Shown: piece after piece, positions 20,690 through 30,820 of the stretch | Numbering within the stretch: the first letter of the stretch is position 1 | How the letters are laid out: each line of letters opens with the position of its first letter | DNA from: Clavelina lepadiformis | Taxonomy: Eukaryota; Chordata; Ascidiacea; Aplousobranchia; Clavelinidae | Length of the DNA stretch: 64,000 bases | Direction: 5' to 3' | NCBI RefSeq assembly: GCF_947623445.1 | Contig: NC_135246.1 | Location: forward strand, 2,234,501 to 2,298,500 | Made by a program: the position numbers and the translations under genes | Notes under the pieces: model-generated | The model's input: the letters and a program-made list of their open reading frames with translations, nothing else | What the model was told of the DNA's origin: nothing | Database searches by the model: none

Positions 20690-20867
20690 CAAGATCTGAA
20701 TTCATCTGTAATCAGAGATTCATCTGTAACAAGTCTGAGAGGATGCACATAGAACGGAACACCTGTCTGTTTTACTATGTCAATAATCTGTACTTAATTG
20801 TGTAGTGACATTGTGCTTGCCACCATTATGAGACTCACGCGTTGCCTACTGCGCCATCAAGGCTCGT
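20690..20867. repeat. Scrambled right edge of the tRNA array
   Basis: After unit 11 the array sequence breaks off in the Met-distal spacer. At 20712-20825 a piece equivalent to about 10523-10636 (spacer upstream of Ala(AGC)) is fused directly to half of a Met gene, followed by about 40 bp of diverged Met flank. No further units follow. Confidence 0.85.
20825..20863 (-). pseudogene. 5' half of tRNA-Met(CAU) at the array edge
   Basis: Positions 1 to about 39 of the elongator Met gene survive, including the anticodon CAU and the U5 variant of units 5-9. The break lies just past the anticodon loop. The T arm is absent, so there is no B box. Confidence 0.85.
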
Positions 20868-21200
20868 TTACAACCATCAATATTACCATTGCAATGAATA
20901 TCTCAAAAACCAAAGGTCTTACCCCAGAAATCAAACCAAATACAACGACGCAGCTGCCGCTAATACATTGGACAAACTCCCACCTCCAAATATTAGAAAC
21001 AAAAATAGGAAATTACGACCCTACCATAGGCTGGTCCCAACCGATAGAAAACCTCATAAAGAAGCGACCCGCTTTAAAAATACATTCAGCATTCGATGCT
21101 ACGTGTATATTGGTACGAAGCAAACTGCTTCCCTTAATTTCATACAGCGCTTTTACGCAGCCCAAAACGACAAACTCAGCCCAGATCATAAACAGAACGT
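20868..21200. other. No recognised gene; contains a ~60-bp dispersed motif
   Basis: A plus-strand open frame of 132 codons (20842-21240) runs through here but resembles nothing I can name. Positions 20926-20985 closely match 55042-55105, including the block ACGACGCAGCTGCC, so this is repeat sequence. Confidence 0.5.
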
Positions 21201-21990
21201 CCTGTTTACAAGTGATGTTTGTAGTAAAATTATTGCATAATTCCGTATCGCATTTGGTTGAACAGCAATGCGTAGCTCACCGAGATGACATGGGAATCGA
21301 CGATGTACGGTCAAAAGTATCCCTTATTGAAGACATTGAAACATTGGTAAGAACCGTTTATACTATATTCAGCAGATCCTTAGTAAAGAAGCTAGGCTTG
21401 CTTTCCTTTGCTCAGGCAGCTGGTCATAACCTAATCTCTTTCGAAGCCATCCATGAAGTAAGTTGGCTGTCTCGTCATTTTGCTATACAGACACTAGTCC
21501 AACTATGACAAACTTCTTGAACACCACAAAGAAAAAGGAACTCGTGATCCAGCGTCGCTTTTCTGCATTGCAAAACTGGAATCAATGCAACTTAAAGCTG
21601 CATTGTTTGTCCGAAATGATATTCCAAACAAAACTTGCAGATTTATCACTCCTATGGAAGGCACAAGCAGAACACAAACACGGGTGTGCAACTGTCCAAG
21701 ATTTGATTAATATAGATTAACATTATCTATGGAGGAAAAGGCCCCAGTAGTCAGATTTATTGAAAGTCCCTGTACTCATTTGAAAGACCGATTTCCAGAT
21801 GAAAACAAACGATCTTACTGGTGTATATTTGACTACAGCTGCATAAAACAAGCGGATTTTGATTTTGGCTTAAATAAGCTCTTAGAGCAATTCAGCTGCT
21901 TCTTTCGCTGTCGTGGCCCTGGGCATGAATGCGATAGCCTACTCGAAATGCCTACAATGATTGTAAGTTTCTGGCAAAGGAAATGATTAA
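21200..21990 (+). pseudogene. Decayed hAT transposase, ZNF862/KIAA1586-like
   Basis: Translated pieces in changing frames follow the order of the RNase H-like core of hAT-derived proteins. They are CVAHRDD near 21270, an IFSRSLVKKLG stretch near 21370, EVSWLSRHFAIQTLVQ at ~21460-21505, YDKLLEHHKEKGTRDP next, LHCLSEMIFQ with LADLSLL at ~21600-21655, and HLKDRFPDENKR at ~21775-21815. Frames shift at least twice (near 21505 and around 21580) and there is a stop before 21720. Terminal repeats were not found. The assignment rests on motif memory and is moderately sure. Confidence 0.6.
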
Positions 21991-23525
21991 GGCAAATGGC
22001 AGCGTAGGTTAGGGTGATTTGGCTGGAATCTGTTTTGGGGCATGAGAAGTTTTCAACTATTCTTTGCCTTCTTTAAATATAGGCCTACTCTTCCTTTCAA
22101 GCTTCCAGCACCGACCGAACCAACATTTTCTTATTTTGCATGCCTTTACCCACTTATTGCGCCTAGCTTGGCTCCTTATAGTTGGGTACCGACGATAGCG
22201 AAGACCTTGGCACATCCATATTCATTCATTTTATTTTTCGTCTTCAATGTGAGGGAGGGCAATTAGTGCTGATGCAGGGTGGTCGCAAACATATTAGCAG
22301 TTATGACCATAATTTCCACAAAAATACGGGCAAAAACGTGGATTAAAGACTTATATGCGAATGTAAAAAAGTTATCAGCGTCAGCATGGCCACCAAACCC
22401 AAATGCAGCACAACTTCTTGGCATTTTATTTTAAGTGTGTAGAGTATCACATGAAGATTCAATCTAGTTGGCTTTTAAAAGTGAAACCTAAATTCAGCGC
22501 TCAAAGTAAATGCTTGATTATATGATTATACCAAACAATTGATTGACATTTAGCTTGCTGTATCGTGTACATGCCTCAACCACAATGCTCGGATTCTTAA
22601 ACTTGGATGTTTTCATGCTAATATTCAACAGCTGCACCATTCATGCCAGAGGATATGGACGCAGGTGGCCATCTCGCACGTCAATAATTCTATAAAGCTT
22701 TAGTTGCTTATATACTATTGAATGGCGAAGACTTGGCATTAGCGATGCCTTTTGGAGCAGTAGCGGTTGTTACAATGGAATGGAAGTATTCCTTTGACAA
22801 CTTTAAGTTCAAGAATTCCATTCCATTGAGGGCAAATTTTTGTCTGCGGTCTGTAATTCCGGCCAGAAGTAAGTTAAACCGCTTTAGGTTAAGGTATACC
22901 TTGTTTCTAAGATCAAAATTGTAAAGTTAAAGTTTTAAAAATGAAATGCTTAAAATTCGAGACTCGAGTTTTGCTGTAGACCTACCATTTTTCAACACGA
23001 TTGGTTATTTAACTTGGAGGGAGCAGCAGGCCTAGGCTCACCAGGCCCCGCTGTTGGAGCAGATTAAAAACCTTTCTCAAAGTGCTGGTGCAGAACCCTG
23101 ACGCGTCTTGCTAAAATTAACATGTCTTTGCATTGTGACGTAACAATTACAACAAACAGGGTTTCAGCAGCATAGTTTACTGAAATTTGCGGGAAAATCC
23201 ACGTCTGTCTAGTTGTGTTGAAAACTAATGTTTTCAAAAAAGAAATCACCAAAAAAGCGCAGTGAATACAATCGTTTAGTCACATTCTATAAAGTGTATT
23301 GGCGTAAATGTATATACAGGTATTTCAAGACTTTCGTTCACAAATCAAAAGATGAGACCTGTGTCATAATATAACTTTTATAGTATCGGAACTGTAGACA
23401 GGAAAGCGGGAAAAATTTGTTTAAAAATATATACCAATTAGACAAGCAAATATGAGGTGCCATTGTACAGAAAATACTAAAACAGCCACTGAGACTAACC
23501 CAAAAAGAGGAATGATCAAATTGGT
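21991..23525. other. Gene-poor interval
   Basis: No gene recognised. It contains a 14-bp-arm inverted repeat at about 22774-22830 (ATGGAATGG near the start, CCATTCCAT near the end) and short scattered open frames with no family resemblance. It lies 3' of the LDLa gene and should include its 3' UTR at the right end. Confidence 0.5.
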
Positions 23526-25917
23526 TTAATGAAACAGAAACAGAGTGAGTAGTAAAATGACGAGCAAGATTAAGAGAGAAGGCTTGGACGACGATAAACG
23601 CACGGTACCACTAGTGGTGCAATTTACTGACTGTGAAACGATCTCTGCCCTACAAGCTGTGGTTTTGTTAAAGCAGAGCTGCCCTGTGCCGAAGGCAAGA
23701 AGACAAGTTTTTTGTGATCCTTTTACCACACACTTAAATCCATAACCAATCTGTTTTTCGTCAGCGCCCGAAAAACAATCTTTCTCGCCGTTGCAAAATT
23801 GGTGCTTTGGTATACAATAAGGGTCGTTAAATGAGTAAGTGGCATTACCTTTGGTGTCTGTGTCTTTGGCGTCTGTAAAGCAATATACAGTTTATTTAGA
23901 CATTTTTTGTTTTTTTTTTCTAGTTTTACTTGTATCATGTCAGCCATTAATCTTTAAACAACGTCCAATCTAGATTCTAGAGTATACCGCAATGTAACGT
24001 CTGAAATTCAAAACATGCTCTTATTTTATTACTGGAAAAAGCAGAATTACTCCACCGTGTTATAAGAAAGTCATAATGTTTTAATATTTGGTATAATTGC
24101 AGTCAAATTTGGGCAGAACCGCGGTACTATAGTAGGTTACCGAATTTCTTTTTTCAAGAAATTTCAGTCGGTCCGGGTACTCAATAATTTTCACGTGATT
24201 ATTTCAAAATTTGAACAAGTATGTTTTCAAAAATACATGTTGATAAACCTTAATAACATCTGTTAATCTTTTTTAACCTATAAATGTCAAGTAACATTGC
24301 AAGCAACTACGTATGTTTTGACCTGGAACAATCTTTACCGGCGGGATAATAGCGACAAACATTGCATTTGCAGCAGCATATTTTACTCAAAAAGTAAAGA
24401 TACCGAAAAAGTACCGAACTACTTTTTTACAATAGTACCGAATACCGGAACTGTTGGAGGATTTTTTGCTAAGTACCGGTACCGATGGTACTTCCAAAGT
24501 ACCGACTGCCCACCTTTGATTGCAGTATCAATAATTGTACAGCTATACTTCTTAGTTTATTCGGAAAGTGGAAAAACATTTTGAGGGTCGTTTTTATGTA
24601 TAGGCTACTGCTAAGGTACAACTTACCTTCATAGCAAAAGAAGAACTGGCTGTCAGTCGCATGCGTACAATTATTTTCATCTGAACAGTTAAAGCAGTCA
24701 CGGATGCCGTCACATTTCTTGTCCAGAGTCAGCCACAGTTTGTTGTTGTCGCAAGAAAACCAATTTGATTCCGGCACGCTGTTTTTAACTTTTTCGTTAT
24801 TCTTCAGCACAGCTTCGTAGCCTACAAAAATATTGTCGTTATGAAAATTGAAAGTATTTAATAATTATACGGAAGAACCACGTGACCTACTCGTCCTACA
24901 TGGACTGACTGCAAAGAAGGGGGGTTGCATATGACTCTAGCGCACACATATCAGCGCACAAAAATGTGACAATGAACGGTCTGCTCTTGAAACTACTTAC
25001 CATCGACGTAATCGCCTGTTTCAGGTAAAACATACTCAACATCTTCATCATCAGTATAATAACCACTGTCTGATGTTCCACTTCCACCGGTATCAGTGTC
25101 GTAGCTAGAATCCTCGTACGAAGTATACGATGGGTGTGAAGTGTATTGGTCGTATGGAACAGAAGATGCGAAATCTTAAAGAAGTTTCAAATTTATTGAC
25201 ACCATATGGAACATTTAAGTAACTTTTCATCCAATGCAATAGCAATGCAAATCAGCTAATTCATTTAACCTGCAATGTCATAATACAACTTTGTCTACGT
25301 GCCTAATCTAGCACATGTTTTAAAGTAGTTGACTTTTTATGATGACGTCGGTCGTAGTCTGTTCTCTCCGCTATTTGGTGATTACTGATTATTTTGTAAA
25401 AGTGACGTCACGTCGTTTTCGTACTTAGCTAATTGTCATAGCGAGAAAGGCTTGACTTGGGTCTGATTAAGTTGGAAGTTACGATTCATACGCGGAACAA
25501 GCATTAAAACCAAAACAGAAGAATCCTTATTTATTATTTAAAGTTTTATTTATATTTATTATTGTTTATCTGCAAAGGTTCAGGTTCTTTTCGGGTTAAA
25601 AATTTATTCACTTACTGGGGTATCGTTTTGTTTAGTTTTTGAAAAATATCCCCTCAAACCGGAGTGTCACCTTTCGTTCTGCCTCGACACTGTACCGTAG
25701 ACATTGCTGTGCCGTTAGATCATCATTGGCGCTAACATAAGTAACAGTTCAAAACAAATATTGACAGAAAGCAAATGTGGTCTTTCGTGTTTTACATTGT
25801 AAGCATTCTGTTACCGTGCTACCAACGTTTCATTGAAGTAGCTTCTTTGATTTACTTACTTGAAGACAAGGACATAATGAAAATCAGCATCAGTACAGCA
25901 GTACAGCGTTTACTCAT
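23526..25917 (-). CDS. LDL-receptor class A domain protein, secreted or GPI-anchored
   Basis: Four exons with matching phase-1 junctions: 25860-25917, 25001-25174, 24627-24821 and 23526-23872, together 774 nt, 257 residues plus a stop. Introns start GTAAGT and end in AG. Residues 1-19 form a signal peptide (MSKRCTAVLMLIFIMSLSS). Residues 20-77 are acidic and rich in Tyr, Ser and Asp. Residues ~99-129 are an LDLa module (WFSC, CDGIRDC, CSDENNC). Residues ~157-190 are a second LDLa-like module (FCNGEKDCFSGADE), followed by further cysteines. The last 18 residues are hydrophobic with no cytoplasmic tail, as in a GPI signal or tail anchor. LDLa modules bind calcium through acidic residues and usually mediate extracellular binding. 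I cannot name an orthologue. The unbroken phases argue for a live host gene. Confidence 0.85.
24097..24525. mobile_element. Candidate MITE in intron 3 of the LDLa gene
   Basis: Ends are imperfect inverted repeats: the left reads TGCAGTCAAATTTGGGCAG then CGGTACT, and the inverted right end reads TGCAATCAAAGGTGGGCAG then CGGTACT. The right half is dense in GTACCG and TACCGG repeats. I see no coding capacity and no clear target duplication. hAT-type is possible. Confidence 0.5.
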
Positions 25918-26924
25918 TTCGTTGGTAGGATAACTTTAGGAAAAAAGTATGTAAACATATAGGCTATAGTCTGGGACACTAGTCAAACATTTATCAGGAA
26001 CCTATTATAAACCTATCACAAAAAAAACGTTTACAAAGTTCTTAAACTCGTCTTATTTCACTTAACAGAAGCTAAGCACTGTATAAATTGTATCTGCTAT
26101 CTGCCGGTACAGTATATCTCCTACATGAATACCGTAAAAGACCGGTTTCCTTTGATATCAGATGGCCATGCATTTCACCTGCCTCGACAACGATTTACGC
26201 CTGAATGCTTTCAGCCCAATGCTTCAAAGTTCTTTTCACACACGGAAAATTTCCTGTTACAACTCCGCTACGTCACCTATTTACAAACCACGTATTGTTT
26301 TCAATGAAAGTGCTTATTTGTTTGTTTTTGAACTTGAATTGAAGAATCACGAACTACGGAAATGACGGAACCGTTGGCGCTATCCACAAATAAAACGAAT
26401 CGATCGCCCTACGGAAGCGTAGAAGGTGTAAACTTTGAATGAAGAAATGCTTTCCAAGCTCTAACTGACGTGTATTAACAACTCTATACATTGCACACTT
26501 CCTTCCTTAAGTATAGGCATACCATATTTTTGTGATTGAAAACCGGGACGCTTCAGAACAACGAGCCTTATTAGATAAATGTAGTTGATATTTTACTGGG
26601 AGTAGGAAACTATTTTGGATTCGTATCGTCAGGGAAAACTAAAGTAGTAAGACACCAAGAAAAGCTAAAATAATGCATTTTACTAGGAAAAAAAAACAAT
26701 GTTCAAACATTTGTAAATTTACATAATCGTCCAATAATACTTTTCTGTAGACAATACTTTCTTCAAGAAGTCTTTATTCGACTTTATTTTTTCATAAAAA
26801 TCATAGGCAGGAAAAGTCAGTGTTAATTTTGCAGGTGATAAGGGCTTTCACATTCAAATGGTTTTTGCAGAAGGAAATGCAAACAAGTAGGCCCACCGGT
26901 ACGAAATAAGTTCTTTCAATAACC
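25918..26924. other. Gene-poor interval upstream of the LDLa gene
   Basis: This should include the promoter and 5' UTR of the minus-strand LDLa gene, but I see no diagnostic promoter element. Short open frames near 26125-26365 resemble nothing. It ends at the target site of the P-type element. Confidence 0.5.
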
Positions 26925-27299
26925 CAAAGAGATTTAAACACATGAGTAGAAACTTCTCTTTTGCGCATGACGTCATGTTTGTTTCTTTTATTCTCTTGGA
27001 GCATATTCTACTTTCTCCACGGTCACGGTTCACTACATAACAATAAACATGCAGACGACGACAATGATTTTCAGATCTGTTTGCTGCTGGAACAGATTAG
27101 TCTTATTATTACGGTGCAGTTATTGGGATCCAATAGGTGTTAATTTTAATTGAAATTAATTAATGAAATCAGGTGAGAGTTTTAGGTTCAGCAATTAACT
27201 TAGTTTCAGTTCCTTGAACTGATAATGCTGCTGTTTTGTATCAAGGCATGGCTTCGCCTACTTGAGTTGCGCGAGAAGATTTTTTCGTTCACCACATTT
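26925..27299 (+). repeat. Left terminal inverted repeat of the P-type element
   Basis: 375 bp. By eye it differs from the inverted right copy at about seven positions, concentrated in the inner half. It contains a CATGACGTCATG palindrome near the outer end. Confidence 0.93.
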
Positions 27300-28550
27300 A
27301 AGGTAAAAATAAAATGAATGGATGAAAAATTTAGATAGACCGAGTCATATTGTATTGTTTCATCTGCGCATAAAATTACGCTCCACGCGCAGAATAAAAA
27401 CTTTACAGATTAAGACTCAATAGTACAGGTCTTATGTTGCAGGCTTTGAGTTATTGAAATAAGCTAAATAGTCTGAAATAATGGCAAACTTGTGCTGTTT
27501 ACCAATGTGCAACAACAGGTCACCTGCCGTGACTCTGTTTAAGATACCTTCGAGAAAATTTGTAAAAAAGGAGAAGGAAAGCTGGGCAGAAAGGTTAGAG
27601 TGTATCATACTGGCTTGCAGAAGCGACGAGCACATAAAAAATCTATTTGCTCGAGATGCTGTGAAAATGTGTGAAGTGCATTTTGAAAGATCTGACATTG
27701 TTTTAAGTAAAATTTGTTTTACTTACATGTAGTGTAACTAGTGTATTGAGGAAAGATATTTAATGTAATGCCATGTCCATTGTTTGATGCAGTGTTTGTT
27801 TTCCATGAGATGGTTTGATGCAGAACTTCATTAAATTTACTAGCGAGTGAGCACAGCATAACACTGCATCTGTAACAAGCTATTATTGCAAACCTTCACT
27901 GTGGTTTCAGATTAATATATGTACCATTACAAGTATCAAAATTGAAAATGTTCATGTATGCACAAATAAGAGTTTTTTTGCAGAGGGTTCCCGTAAAGAA
28001 TTACGTGAAGGAGCAGTACCCACTTTGTCTTTGCCTAAGCTGACTTTGGCGCAGGTACATTCAAGAAAGCCGCCGAAGAAGCGTATCTTTGAAACAAAAG
28101 TACATTTCAAATCTGTTGCGTCCTTGAAATCTGCTCGCTTGCCGGAAGGTTGGCAGAGGTCATTTGAAAACAAAAATCTTGTTTTTTCTTTTTATGATGG
28201 CTGTGATCAACCTAAATACTCGATTGGAGTATTATATGACATGTCATTAAGGATATGCTATTATGGCTGGAAAGCACCTCGCTCAAGTTGTATTTACTCC
28301 CTGGACATAACTACTCAAACACTACACGGCACCATAAAAGATATTGAATCGTTTTCAATATTTTCTGGATTGTATAATTCTGGAAGTGGCCTGCCACACA
28401 TGACCACCAAATCTATGACACCATTCAGTTCTGAAAATGCACCAACAGTTAGGAAACTTGCATACAGGTGAAACTAGTTTTTCAATTGTGCCTATTGCAT
28501 TTGTTACATAAATGAAATTCATCATTATTTAACATTGAATGAATCATATA

Positions 28551-28722
28551 GAGTGGTGGGATTCAGCCGGTTCGTGCGAACCGGTTCTTGGAATTTTAAT
28601 GACATCTGCGAACCGGTTGTTAACAAGCGTATGTATAAGCCTATGCGTATGTCGGGAACGGGTCAATAAGGCATGCTGCTAGTGAGAGAAGGAAATTTTA
28701 ACATATTTCAATCCCACCACTG
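28551..28722. mobile_element. 172-bp hAT-type MITE in intron 2 of the P transposase
   Basis: Inverted ends AGTGGTGGGATT, internal AACCGG repeats, and flanking 8-mers ATCATATA (28543-28550) and ACCATATA (28723-28730) that differ at one base. Non-coding. Confidence 0.8.
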
Positions 28723-28757
28723 ACCATATACTTACTTATTTTTGGTAACACTGATAA

Positions 28758-30820
28758 CACTGGCCAACAAAAAAATTTTGGCATGGAAGGTAAGAACGAT
28801 TTTAGGGTATATCAGGGGCGCTGAGCTCGAAAATGCCGTTAGTTTTTGCAAATTGGCTCTAGTTTTTAAGATATTAGCGAATTTTGATATTTTTGGTACC
28901 TTTTAATTTTGAACGTAGGTTACATTTTATCTAATGGAACAGCCTATATTAAATGTTGTTGTAAGTCTATCTGCACTAAAACCACAAGAATGAGCAAAAG
29001 CTAAAGACACAATGAGATTAACTAAAAGAAGAGGTGCTGCATAAGTCTATTCTTTTCCTTATATTCAACACAAAAAATGCCCCATTTATTCGTCTTTTCA
29101 TAAGATTCTCTTAACATATTCCAATGTGTGAGACTAAGCTTCCAATACCACATTAAAACTTGCTTGAAGTGAACAATAAATAGCAGTAATTTGGTAATAA
29201 CAAACCAAGTATGCCTAAGCCAACACAAGAAAGACGACAATTTGTAAAAACAGACGAAATAAACAAGCAATCAATTTTTTTATTTGCCACGGAGTATTCA
29301 AAACAAAACACTATACGAAAAAATATACCCATCTCACGATGTGCATTAGTGAAGTTCTTAGATGCACTCTAGTTAATTACTCAAATTAGCTTAAAGTCAT
29401 CTGCAGGAAAGTCCTCTTGTACGACTTTCGTCTGTAGTCTTGTTGTGGACAACTTCACATTAGGCACCAGCAGTAATCTGCCATCATGTGAGTATCACAT
29501 CTACCTTGATATCTCTTATCTATTAATTTGATATCTTTAACCTTTCACCTTTTTCTTCAATCATATTTCCAAGGTTTTCAGGGAAGCGATCCAAGTAACT
29601 AAATAGATAGTGAACTTTTATGTTCATCCTTGATCCAAGAGCTTGAAAGTTTGTAAGCTTTACTTCTAGGAGATCCACATAGTTGCTTGCTTTTGTGCTT
29701 CCAAGAAATCCTTTTACAACTGCAACGAAAGAGTGCCAGGCTGCCTTCTCAACTTCAGTCATATGTGATGGAAAAACTTAATATTAAATTAATTTTCGTA
29801 TTTGTGGCCCATCAAAAATTCCTGCTTTCAGCGTTTCAATACTAAGACCAGGAAATACTTTGCACAGGTGATCAAAACAAGCACCATCTTTATCTAATCT
29901 AAGGCCTTGACAAATTGTTTCATCAAACCCAGTTTGATGTGCAATGTGGGTAAAATGATGCGATCACAAATGACCAAAGGTTCATTTACAATGTTTTTAT
30001 CTTCGTGCACAAGCTGTTCACGTATGGGCCATTCCTTTTTAATCCAGTGTTGATCAGTGGCACGACTATCCCAGTAACAAATAAAGCAGGGATACTTGGT
30101 GTAGCCGCCTTGTTGTCCTAAGAGAAAGTTTAACATTTTCAAATCAACGCATATCTCCCAGTTATGCTCAGTATAAGAATGTTTCTTCAAGATCATCTTT
30201 ACACTTTGGTAGTGTTCCTTTAAAACGACTGAGTGGCCAATTGGAACACAGGCAAACTTATTTTCGTTGTGAAGTAGCACACATTTCAAGCCTTATTTGG
30301 AGCTGTCAATGAATGACCTCCATTCTTCTGGTTTATACTCAAGTAGACCCATAGATGAAAGAAGTCCTTCGATGTTTTTACAGTACACAAAATTATCTTC
30401 TTGAGAGAAAAATTGCATTAACATTTCTTCTCTGTCCCGGTAAAACGTTATTTTTGTTGCCGAATCAAGAATGTTATGCTATGTGTTGATGTTAAGGCTT
30501 ATGTTAGTGCTTGATGGGAGATGATATAAACTAATCTAAGGTCTTATTTACCTCTCAAGCGAGAAATTTGTGCCAGACAACTCAACATTTGGGCAAAACT
30601 AAAGATCTGCTTCACATGGCTTCAGTTTTTGTTAACCTACGTTACTCACTATCATACATTTGTAACTTTTCATGGCGTATTTAGGAAAAAGCAATATCTC
30701 AAAAACTGGAACCAATTCAGCAAAAGTAATGGCATTTTCGGACTCAGCGCCCCTGATATACCCCTAAATCGATCTAACATATCATGCCTTTCGAAAAAAA
30801 AATTTTTTTGTTGGCCTGTG
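28758..30820 (-). mobile_element. 2.06-kb DNA transposon nested in the P-type element
   Basis: Ends are inverted repeats CACTGGCCAACAAAAAAATT (left) and CACAGGCCAACAAAAAAATT (right, inverted). A second inverted block GTATATCAGGGGCGCTGAG follows 50-60 bp inside each end. The flanking direct repeat is TAA. It lies wholly within the intron between transposase exons 2 and 3, so it did not interrupt the host element's reading frame. It encodes a decayed protein on the minus strand. I cannot assign the superfamily. Confidence 0.85.
29523..30480 (-). pseudogene. Decayed transposon protein with LLGQQGGYTKYPCF motif
   Basis: Minus-strand pieces in order: FFSQEDNFVYC and EYKPEEWRSFIDSSK (about 30440-30296), an in-frame TAA at 30293-30295, then a 131-codon open stretch 29894-30289 with VPIGHSV, LLGQQGGYTKYPCFICYWDS, and LPTLHIKLGLMKQFVKALD. 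A second stretch at 29523-29762 reads EVEKAAWHSFVAVVKGFLGS and YLDRFPENLG. I recognise this protein family as recurrent in many animal genomes and typically uncharacterised. The copy has at least one stop and one frame break. Confidence 0.75.

Larger units (their letters stand above)
1..20867. repeat. Tandem array of ~1807-bp units, five tRNA genes each
   Basis: Units begin at the conserved TTTTAAAGCCCTAC near 1, 1810, 3615, 5425, 7232, 10156, 11964, 13770, 15578, 17386 and 19190, giving a period of 1804-1810 bp except unit 5, which carries a 1.1-kb transposon, and unit 11, which is shortened. Each full unit holds Ala(CGC) minus, Ser(GCU) minus, Ala(AGC) plus, Ala(UGC) plus and Met(CAU) minus, separated by near-identical spacers. 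The window opens at or near a unit start, so the array probably continues leftward. The spacers contain open frames of 60-123 codons that recur only because the unit recurs. I saw no 5S rRNA, snRNA or other RNA gene in the spacers. Confidence 0.97.

Noticed and set aside
1-20867. CRISPR-like or satellite array
   Set aside because: Units are 1.8 kb with tRNA genes; nothing resembles short repeats with unique spacers.
20842-21240. 132-codon frame as a new gene
   Set aside because: It starts inside the scrambled array edge and no family resemblance, splice context or second copy of the frame supports it.
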